A stretch of DNA of 33,276 bases from Deinococcus aquiradiocola (GTDB taxonomy: Bacteria > Deinococcota > Deinococci > Deinococcales > Deinococcaceae): NCBI RefSeq assembly GCF_014646915.1, contig NZ_BMOE01000023.1, positions 1-33,276 on the forward strand, in the 5' to 3' direction. Positions 11,717-17,712 of the stretch are shown here, piece after piece. Position numbers and translations under genes: made by a program. Below the pieces are notes generated by a model, which was given only the letters and a program-made list of their open reading frames with translations, ran no database searches and was not told where the DNA came from. Position 1 is the first letter of the stretch; every line of letters starts with the position of its first letter.

Positions 11717-11852
11717 GGGCAGAACGGGAGGAGTGGCGTGGCCAGCCGCGTCCGTTCACGACGATACGCCCTGCAGGACGCCTGCCCGCTTCTTGGGCAG
11801 AACAGCGCCCATGACTGGCACAGCTCCGCAGGAGGGGACGCCTGCCCGCTTC
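11709..11852 (+). repeat. short interspersed partial repeats after adk
   Basis: CTTCTTGGGCAGAAC occurs at 11711-11725 and again at 11789-11803. GACGCCTGCCCGCTTC occurs at 11777-11792 and again at 11837-11852. The middle copy carries both parts joined (11777-11803) and contains a CTGCCC/GGGCAG hairpin. This looks like three partial copies of one short element in a gap with no gene. I see no coding capacity in 11717-11950. Confidence 0.6.
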
Positions 11853-11894
11853 CATCTCCTCCAAACCGTACTTGTTGGCGCCCTTGTCGCTCGG

Positions 11895-11913
11895 CTGAAC
11901 TCGACAAGTTCAG
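11895..11913. repeat. perfect inverted repeat, possible operator
   Basis: CTGAACT (11895-11901), five bases, then AGTTCAG (11907-11913). The 7-bp arms with a five-base centre look like a dimeric repressor site or a small hairpin, but no promoter overlaps it clearly, so the function is open. Confidence 0.4.
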
Positions 11914-11959
11914 TTCAGAACCATATGACCGGCCAGGTCTGAAGCTGTTCGATGTGGAT

Positions 11960-11984
11960 GCCCCCGTGCCCTCTGGCCGGGGGC
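11960..11984 (+). terminator. GC-rich hairpin upstream of the 12054 gene promoter
   Basis: GCCCCCG (11960-11966) pairs with CGGGGGC (11978-11984), with a further GCC/GGC inside the loop, followed by GTTCT. It could insulate the promoter at 11999 from upstream transcription. The T-run is poor. Confidence 0.45.
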
Positions 11985-11998
11985 GTTCTGCTGCCCGG

Positions 11999-12027
11999 TT
12001 GACCGCTCACCGAAAATCTTCTATGAT
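11999..12027 (+). promoter_or_regulatory. strong housekeeping-type promoter
   Basis: -35 TTGACC (11999-12004), a spacer of exactly 17 bases, and -10 TATGAT (12022-12027). Five of six bases match the consensus in each box, the best promoter in the window. The predicted start of transcription, about 12033-12035, falls inside the palindrome at 12027-12043. Confidence 0.8.
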
Positions 12028-12043
12028 TATGTTAATAACATAG
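12027..12043. promoter_or_regulatory. palindromic operator resembling the radiation/desiccation response motif
   Basis: TTATGTTAATAACATAG. Its inner 15 bases (12028-12042, TATGTTA-A-TAACATA) are a perfect palindrome. Compared with the published Deinococcus RDRM, TTATGTCATTGACATAA, 13 of 17 positions match and both half-sites TTATGT and ACATA are kept. It overlaps the last base of the -10 box and runs into the Shine-Dalgarno, exactly where a DdrO-type repressor would block transcription. The identity of the regulator is inference. Confidence 0.6.
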
Positions 12044-12053
12044 GAGGTTTACC

Positions 12054-12716
12054 GTGACGACCACCCCCATGAAACGCGCCGGTCAGCTCATCGCCCACCT
12101 CGACATCCTCCACCAGATCCACGACGTCCGTCAGCTGCTCCTGCTGCAGCACGCCATGCGCGAACGCCAGGACCAGGTTGCCCTGTTCCGCCGCGAACCC
12201 GGCACCCCCGACCAGCCCGCCCAAGGCACCGTCACCCTGCAGCTCATCGGGACGCAGCCCGGCACGGCCACCGACACCCTGCACCACCGCGCGGGCAGCG
12301 TGCCCGCCGCACGCCTCCTCGACCAGCTGCAGCAGGTGAGCGGCATCCCGGGCAACGACGTCGCCTTCAGCGCCGGGCAGATCCACGACCTCGTGGACGC
12401 CGAAACGCAGCGCATCGAGACCTCCGACGCGCTCGCCCGCCTCGACGCGGCCCTGCAGGCGCTCGTGACACGCATGGACGCGCAGCAGACCGAACCCCCG
12501 CAGGACGCCCCGACCCAGGCGACCGACACCGCCCCCGCTTCCGGGCAGGACACCGCCGCGCAGCATGTGTCCACCCACGACACCCCTGAGCAACTGCACG
12601 ACACGGACGCCGCCACTCTTGCGAGCGACGACCGGACCACCCCACCGGACGCGCCCACCGAGACGGACGAACCCACCCCGGAACTCGCCGGTCCGCGCGG
12701 CCGCCGCCGCACCTGA
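12054..12716 (+). CDS. unrecognised protein, possible member of the radiation/desiccation regulon
   Basis: The product has 220 residues. The GTG start at 12054 is five bases after a strong AGGAGGT (12042-12048). I do not recognise a family. Residues ~1-48 look helical (AGQLIAHLDILHQIHDVRQLLLLQHAMRERQ), ~57-70 beta-like (GTVTLQLIG), and ~85-140 helical again (AARLLDQLQQV ... ALARLDAALQALVTRMDA). Residues ~145-210 are a low-complexity tail rich in Thr, Asp, Pro and Gln, followed by a basic end (RGRRRT). There is no signal peptide, membrane helix or cysteine. The gene stands alone between two hairpins under the promoter at 11999 and the RDRM-like palindrome, which suggests stress-induced expression. 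The disordered acidic tail is reminiscent of DNA-metabolism partners, but that is only an impression. Confidence 0.8.
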   Translation: MTTTPMKRAGQLIAHLDILHQIHDVRQLLLLQHAMRERQDQVALFRREPGTPDQPAQGTVTLQLIGTQPGTATDTLHHRAGSVPAARLLDQLQQVSGIPGNDVAFSAGQIHDLVDAETQRIETSDALARLDAALQALVTRMDAQQTEPPQDAPTQATDTAPASGQDTAAQHVSTHDTPEQLHDTDAATLASDDRTTPPDAPTETDEPTPELAGPRGRRRT

Positions 12717-12739
12717 CCCACAGGTCCGCTTGCCTTTCC

Positions 12740-12768
12740 GGACGGCCCCTGAAAGCATGAGGCCGTCC
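12740..12768 (+). terminator. hairpin terminator after the 12054 gene
   Basis: GGACGGCC (12740-12747) pairs with GGCCGTCC (12761-12768) over a 13-base loop, followed by GTCTTC. It lies 24 bases after the stop at 12716. The stem is good but the T-run is weak, so termination may be partial and the next genes could receive read-through. Confidence 0.55.
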
Positions 12769-12811
12769 GTCTTCACGTCCCGCCCACCGCCGAGGCCCCC
12801 GGAGGTCCGCC

Positions 12812-14128
12812 CTGAACACCGACACCGTCCTGGCGCTCGCGCCCGACGCCTCCAGCGCCCAGGCGGGCCGCAAGCTCGCCACGCCCGCCAGATGGCAGAA
12901 CCTGAACGCCCCCGGCACCAGCCTGTGGGGCCAGTGCCAGGGCAGCGGCAAGGACCCCTACCTGACCGGCGTGGACCGGACCGGACCGGCCTTCAAATGC
13001 TCCTGCCCCAGCCGCAAGTTCCCCTGCAAACACGCCCTGGCCCTCATGCTGCTGCACACCACGCATGCGGGCGACTTCGGGCAGGCCGCGCCGCCCGACA
13101 CCCTCCAGACGTGGCTGGACGGCCGGGCCGAACGCGCCGCGAACGAAACGCCGAAGACCGACGGTGACGCCCCCACCCCCGGCAGCGGGGCCGGTCCCGA
13201 CCCCGCCGCGCAGGCCAAACGCCGCGCCGCCCGCGACAGGAAGGTCACGGACGGCCTGGACGCCCTGCAGACCTTCCTGCAGGACCTGATCCGCGACGGC
13301 CTCGCGCACGCTCCCGCGCGCCCGTACAGCGACTGGGACACGCAGGCCGCCCGCCTCGTGGACGCCCAGGCGCCCGGCGCGGCGCGACTGGTGCGGCAGA
13401 TCCCCGAGCACCTGCACGACCCCGCCGCGCTGCTCGCGCACCTGTCCCGCCTGCACCTGCTGACCGAGGCGTGGCCCCGAAGAGACACCCTGAGCGCCGA
13501 GCAGCAGGCGGACCTGCGAACCGCGCTGGGCTTCCCCGTCGACAGTGCTGCCGTGACTGGCGCGGGCGGCATCCGCGCACGCTGGCAGGTCATGGGGCAG
13601 AGCGTCACCGAGGAAGACAACCTCCTCACCCGCCGCACCTGGCTGGTCAGCGGCACCGACACGGCCCTGCTGCTGGACTTCTCCGCGTGGGGCCGCCCCT
13701 TCCCGCCCGCCCTGCCGCCCGGACAGACCGTGCAGGCCGAAGTCTGCTCCGCGCCCGGCACGTACCCGCAACGCGCCCTGCTGCGCGGCGAGGCCCCCGT
13801 CACCACCGCCTCGCCCCATGGTGAGGGCCTCACGCTCGACGCCCTGCTCGACCGGCACGGCGCGGCCCTCGCCCTGAACCCCTGGCTGGAACGCACCGCG
13901 CACCTCACCGGCCCCCTGCACGTGGTGCCCGGCAACCCCTGGCACGCACAGGACGGCACCGGCCGCCTTCCCCTGACGGGCAGTGAGCGCACCCTGTACA
14001 CCCTGCTCGCCCTGAGCGGCGGGCAGCCCGTCACCGTGTACGCCGAGTGGGACGGCACGGTCCTCGCGCCCCTGAGCGTCCTGCACGGCGGCACGCTGCA
14101 CCCCTTCCTGACGGCAGTGGACGCATGA
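12812..14128 (+). CDS. SWIM zinc finger protein (apparent CTG start)
   Basis: The product has 438 residues if it starts at CTG 12812, which lies five bases after GGAGGT (12801-12806). The same frame is open from 12761 with no ATG, GTG or TTG until GTG 12971, and that later start would remove 53 residues of protein-like sequence (LNTDTVLALAPDASSAQAGR..., RWQNLNAPGTSLWGQCQGSG). The SWIM motif is intact: Cys63-x-Cys65-x6-Cys72-x-His74 (KCSCPSRKFPCKHALAL). Residues ~130-150 are charged and low in complexity (AQAKRRAARDRKV); the rest, to 438, has no motif I can name. SWIM fingers bind nucleic acid or protein. The gene opens the block and overlaps the next gene by four bases (ATGA). Confidence 0.85.
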   Translation: MNTDTVLALAPDASSAQAGRKLATPARWQNLNAPGTSLWGQCQGSGKDPYLTGVDRTGPAFKCSCPSRKFPCKHALALMLLHTTHAGDFGQAAPPDTLQTWLDGRAERAANETPKTDGDAPTPGSGAGPDPAAQAKRRAARDRKVTDGLDALQTFLQDLIRDGLAHAPARPYSDWDTQAARLVDAQAPGAARLVRQIPEHLHDPAALLAHLSRLHLLTEAWPRRDTLSAEQQADLRTALGFPVDSAAVTGAGGIRARWQVMGQSVTEEDNLLTRRTWLVSGTDTALLLDFSAWGRPFPPALPPGQTVQAEVCSAPGTYPQRALLRGEAPVTTASPHGEGLTLDALLDRHGAALALNPWLERTAHLTGPLHVVPGNPWHAQDGTGRLPLTGSERTLYTLLALSGGQPVTVYAEWDGTVLAPLSVLHGGTLHPFLTAVDA

Positions 14129-15609
14129 ACGACCACGACACCCTGCTCGCCCTGGCCCTGCTGGGCACGGCGCGCGGCACGCTCCCCACCCCCGGCCCCG
14201 GCCCACTCGGACAGGCCGCCGCGCACGTCACCCGCCCGGCCGCCGAAGGCACCCTGCTGGCCCGCGCCGCCCTGCACGCCCTGACGCACGCCGCCGGACG
14301 CACCCCGGACCCCGCCAGCGACCTGCCCCCGGTGCCCGCCCCCGCCGAGACCCTCCCGGAAGCGCCAGGCCGCGCCACCCGGCACCTCCCGCTCGTGATG
14401 GGCACGCCCCACCTGAGCGAATGGCTGACCCTCTGCGCGCAGGCCGGCTGGCGCGTGCCGCCCGCCCGACTCCCGGAACTCCTCGACCACGCCAGCAACG
14501 ACAGCCACCTGCGCCCCCTCCTGACCCCCGTTCTCGGCGAGCGCGGCCGCTGGCTCGCCCGCTTCAACCCCGACTGGGCCTTCACGCCACCGCCGCCCGG
14601 CGACGACGCCTGGGACACCGCCACCGAGGCGGGCCGCGAAGCCCTGTGGCGCAGCGTCCGCGAACGCGACCCGCACGCCGCCCGAGCCCTCCTGCAGCAG
14701 CACCTCCCCACCGAACGCGCAGGCAGCCGCAAGCGCCTCCTGGCCGCCCTGCTCGACACCCTGACACCCGACGACCACGCGCTCGAACCGCTGCTCGACA
14801 CCCTCACCACCGCCCGCAGCGAGGACGTCCGCACCCTCGCCCGCACGGCCCTGCACCGCCTGAGCGGCAGCGCCCAGAACGCCCGGCACGCCGCCCGCTT
14901 CGCCGCCCTCGTGAGCCTCGACAAACCCAGCCTGCTCGGCCGCCTGACGAAACAGACGCCCAGCACCCTGACCCCGCCTACCGGCCCCGACGAACACGCC
15001 ACCCGCGACGGCCTGCCCGACCCGGCCGGCAAAGAGAAACGGAGCGCCACGGCCCTCCTGGAACACCTGCTGGAACACACCCACCCCGACGCCCTGCTGA
15101 CCGCCCTGAACATCCCACCCGCCACCCTGGTGAACATCGCCCGGCAGCACGACCACCTGAACGCCCTGGCCGACAACGCCGTCCACACCCGGCACGCCCC
15201 CCTCGCCACCGCCCTCCTGCACGACCTGCCCACCCACCCCTTCCTGCTCCACATCGGCCCACCCGAACCCCTGGCCGCCGCGCAGAAGCAGGCGCTGCAC
15301 GACCGCGACCCGGAACGCCTGCTGGCCCTGCTCGGCCCCCAACCCGGCCCCTGGCCCTCCGACCTCAGCGCCGCCCTCCTCAGCATCCTGCGCGACACCA
15401 TCGGAGACGCCCACTACGCCGCCGCCTGGGGCTACCGCTGGGCACAACTCGCGGAACTCGCCGCCACGCACGCCCACCCGCACACCCCCCACCCCGACCC
15501 GCTCCCCGCCGACGCCACCGACTACGCCCACCGCACCATGACCGAACTGCTGGGCACGCTGGAACTCAGGAAGCAGATGTGGAACGACTTCGGGAAGGGG
15601 AGAGGATGA
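14125..15609 (+). CDS. DUF5691-like protein
   Basis: The product has 494 residues from ATG 14125, overlapping the SWIM gene stop; the start is fixed by this ATGA junction. The sequence is rich in Ala, Leu, Pro, Arg and His, and consists mostly of amphipathic helices (for example ALLQQHLPTERAGSRKRLLAALLDTL and LEPLLDTLTTARSEDVRTLARTALHRL), like HEAT-type repeats. SWIM-DUF5691-MoxR-VWA neighbours are known in actinobacterial genomes, which supports the assignment. No catalytic motif, signal peptide or membrane helix is visible. The function is unknown; a scaffold role in the block is inference. The coding strand is extremely C-rich. Confidence 0.65.
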   Translation: MNDHDTLLALALLGTARGTLPTPGPGPLGQAAAHVTRPAAEGTLLARAALHALTHAAGRTPDPASDLPPVPAPAETLPEAPGRATRHLPLVMGTPHLSEWLTLCAQAGWRVPPARLPELLDHASNDSHLRPLLTPVLGERGRWLARFNPDWAFTPPPPGDDAWDTATEAGREALWRSVRERDPHAARALLQQHLPTERAGSRKRLLAALLDTLTPDDHALEPLLDTLTTARSEDVRTLARTALHRLSGSAQNARHAARFAALVSLDKPSLLGRLTKQTPSTLTPPTGPDEHATRDGLPDPAGKEKRSATALLEHLLEHTHPDALLTALNIPPATLVNIARQHDHLNALADNAVHTRHAPLATALLHDLPTHPFLLHIGPPEPLAAAQKQALHDRDPERLLALLGPQPGPWPSDLSAALLSILRDTIGDAHYAAAWGYRWAQLAELAATHAHPHTPHPDPLPADATDYAHRTMTELLGTLELRKQMWNDFGKGRG

Positions 15610-16046
15610 CCGTCACGCAGACTGTGGACTGGCGGACGCCGGAAATGCAGCTCGTCCTGAATGGCATTCAGGCCCGGCAACTCCGGACGCCGCGACTTGC
15701 CCTGGCCGCCGCCCTCACCCTCGGCGGCGTCCTCCTGGCCCTGACCGGGCAACCCCTGCTGCTGATCGCTGCCGCCGTGCTGACAGCCAGCCACGTCTGG
15801 ATCACCCGCACCCACCGGCAGAGACTCCAGCAGGACGCGCAGGCCAGTGGCCCCACCACCTACCACCTGACCGAGGACGGCACCCTGCACATTCAACACC
15901 ACCTCGGACAGCACGAGATCCCCGCCGGTCTCCGGGGCCGCACCCACCGCTCCCCACAGGCCATCACCGTCCAGTACGCAGGGAATTCCACCTTGACCAT
16001 CCCGGACGGCCCCGTCCGCACCGCCCTTGAAAGGAGTCACCCATGA
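15606..16046 (+). CDS. small membrane protein with a two-helix hairpin
   Basis: The product has 146 residues; ATG 15606 overlaps the previous stop (ATGA). A short soluble N-terminus (TQTVDWRTPEMQLVLNGIQARQ) is followed by two hydrophobic stretches at about residues 29-45 and 47-62 (LALAAALTLGGVLLALTG, PLLLIAAAVLTASHVWI). A cytoplasmic C-terminal part then looks beta-rich (TYHLTEDGTLHIQHHLGQHEIPAG...AITVQYAGNSTLTIPDG). This layout recalls YcxB-like proteins, but similarity is weak. It is wedged between the DUF5691-like and MoxR genes, with four-base overlaps at both ends, and may anchor the module at the membrane (inference). Confidence 0.75.
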   Translation: MTVTQTVDWRTPEMQLVLNGIQARQLRTPRLALAAALTLGGVLLALTGQPLLLIAAAVLTASHVWITRTHRQRLQQDAQASGPTTYHLTEDGTLHIQHHLGQHEIPAGLRGRTHRSPQAITVQYAGNSTLTIPDGPVRTALERSHP

Positions 16047-17134
16047 CCACTCCCGCCCCTGAAGTCCTCCGCCAGCACGCCGAGCAGCAGTACGCGCACG
16101 AGCTTTCGGCCCTGGCCGCGCACGACGACCGGCCGCGCCCGCCTCGCTGGAACCTGTCGCCGCACGCGGTGCTGACGTACCTGATGGGCGGGAAGCTGAA
16201 GGACGGCACGGAGATCACTCCCAAGTACGTCGGGGAACGCCGCCTGATGGAGATCGCCGTCGCCACCCTCGCCACCGACCGCGCCCTGCTGCTGATCGGC
16301 GTGCCCGGCACCGCGAAAAGCTGGGTCAGTGAACACCTGTCGGCTGCGATCAGCGGCACCAGCACCCTGCTCGTGCAGGGCACGGCGGGCACCAGCGAGG
16401 AAAGCGTCCGCTACGGCTGGAACTACGCCCGCCTGCTCGCTGAAGGCCCCAGCGAGGCCGCCCTGGTCGAGAGTCCCATCGTGCGCGCCATGCGCACCGG
16501 GAAGATCGCCCGCCTGGAAGAACTGACGCGCGTGCAGAGCGACGTGCAGGACACCCTCATCACCATCCTGAGCGAAAAGACGCTGCCCATCCCGGAACTG
16601 AACACGGAAGTGCAGGCCGTGCAGGGCTTCAACCTCATCGCCACCGCCAACAACCGCGACAAGGGCGTGAATGACCTGAGCAGCGCCCTGAAACGCCGTT
16701 TCAACACCGTCATCCTCCCCGTCCCCGACACCCTCGACGACGAGGTGCGCATCGTCACCCGCCGCGTCGCGCAGCTCGCCACGAACCTCCACATCCCCGC
16801 CCAGCCCCCAGCGCTGGAGGAAGTCCGCCGCATCGTCACCGTGTTCCGCGAACTGCGCGCCGGAACCACCGAGGACGGCAAGACGAAACTCAAAAGCCCC
16901 AGCGGCAGCCTCAGCACCGCCGAAGCCATCAGCGTCGTCAACCACGGCCTGAGCCTCGCCGCGCACTTCGGCAACGGCCACCTCACCGCCCACGACGTCG
17001 CCGCCAGCCTCGTGGGGGCCGTCATCAAAGACCCCGTGCAGGACGCCGTCATCTGGCGCGAATACCTCGAAACCGTCGCCAAAAAACGCGACGACTGGAA
17101 AGACTTCTATAAAGCCTGCCGGACGGTGAGTTGA
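16043..17134 (+). CDS. MoxR-type AAA+ ATPase
   Basis: The product has 363 residues. Walker A GVPGTAKS is at residues 86-93, Walker B IARLEEL at 155-161 (Glu159/Glu160 in place of the usual DE), sensor 1 ATANNRD at 200-206 and arginine-finger-like LKRRF at 216-220. MoxR ATPases work with VWA proteins as chaperone-like machines that remodel or metallate targets; the VWA partner is at 19896-21077. The start overlaps the preceding stop (ATGA), and AAAGGAG lies seven bases upstream. The gene ends the C-rich half of the block; the next gene, after a 46-base gap, is AT-rich and has its own ribosome binding site. Confidence 0.88.
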   Translation: MTTPAPEVLRQHAEQQYAHELSALAAHDDRPRPPRWNLSPHAVLTYLMGGKLKDGTEITPKYVGERRLMEIAVATLATDRALLLIGVPGTAKSWVSEHLSAAISGTSTLLVQGTAGTSEESVRYGWNYARLLAEGPSEAALVESPIVRAMRTGKIARLEELTRVQSDVQDTLITILSEKTLPIPELNTEVQAVQGFNLIATANNRDKGVNDLSSALKRRFNTVILPVPDTLDDEVRIVTRRVAQLATNLHIPAQPPALEEVRRIVTVFRELRAGTTEDGKTKLKSPSGSLSTAEAISVVNHGLSLAAHFGNGHLTAHDVAASLVGAVIKDPVQDAVIWREYLETVAKKRDDWKDFYKACRTVS

Positions 17135-17180
17135 ATGCAGCAAAACCTCATTGAAGTGTTATGTTACAGGAGGAAATTCA

Positions 17181-17711
17181 ATGGATGAGTCGAACAAAGA
17201 ATTTTGGAGCGTAGAAGCTATTCAGTATCAGAAAGAATATTTCGGTGAGGAGTTGAGTCCTGAGAAAATCTCCGAGATCCAGTCGGAATTGGGCTATACA
17301 ATCCCAGCTTCCTATATATCACTCATGCAAACTCGGAACGGTGGCTACCCAGTCAATACCTGCTTTCCTACAAATCAGCCGAACAATTGGGCTGATGATC
17401 ATGTGGCAATCGTGGATATTTTCGGAATTGGAAAGCAGAATGAACTGACACTGTGTGGAGGTACCGGAAGTCAATTCTGGATCGACGAGTGGGGCTATCC
17501 AGAGATCGGCGTATATTTCGCGGATTGCCCGACGGCAGGGCATCAGATGGTGGCACTGGATTATCGTGAGTGTGGGCCTCAAGGTGAACCTAAAGTCGTT
17601 TATGTCGATCAGGGCAACGATTACTCGATAATTGAGCTTGCACGTGATTTCGCAACGTTCATCAGGGGTCTGCTCCCGGAAGAACAATTCGAGGAAGCGG
17701 ACGAGGATTGA
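17181..17711 (+). CDS. SMI1/KNR4 (SUKH) family protein
   Basis: The product has 176 residues. ATG 17181 is seven bases after AGGAGG (17168-17173); an upstream GTG at 17151 would include the ribosome binding site and is unlikely. The family pattern is clear: GYTIPASYISLMQTRNGG (residues ~38-55), IVDIFGIG (77-84) and WGYPEIGVYFADCPTAGHQMVALDYREC (104-131). SUKH proteins are often immunity proteins to polymorphic toxins, or cell-regulatory partners. The composition is far from its neighbours: 25 of 60 bases are G/C in 17221-17280, against 39 of 60 in 16681-16740 of the MoxR gene. It looks like a recent insertion into the block. No toxin gene is visible beside it. Confidence 0.85.
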   Translation: MDESNKEFWSVEAIQYQKEYFGEELSPEKISEIQSELGYTIPASYISLMQTRNGGYPVNTCFPTNQPNNWADDHVAIVDIFGIGKQNELTLCGGTGSQFWIDEWGYPEIGVYFADCPTAGHQMVALDYRECGPQGEPKVVYVDQGNDYSIIELARDFATFIRGLLPEEQFEEADED

Positions 17712-17712
17712 G

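Noticed and set aside
12958..15531. 857-residue open frame on the minus strand
   Set aside because: It is opposite the SWIM and DUF5691-like genes, which have overlaps, a ribosome binding site and a zinc motif. The translation is Gly/Val/Arg-rich without motifs, as expected of the antisense of C-rich DNA.
15606..15609. Frameshift or fusion of the DUF5691-like and membrane protein genes
   Set aside because: The ATGA overlap gives a normal start and stop; the same junction type occurs between most genes in the block.
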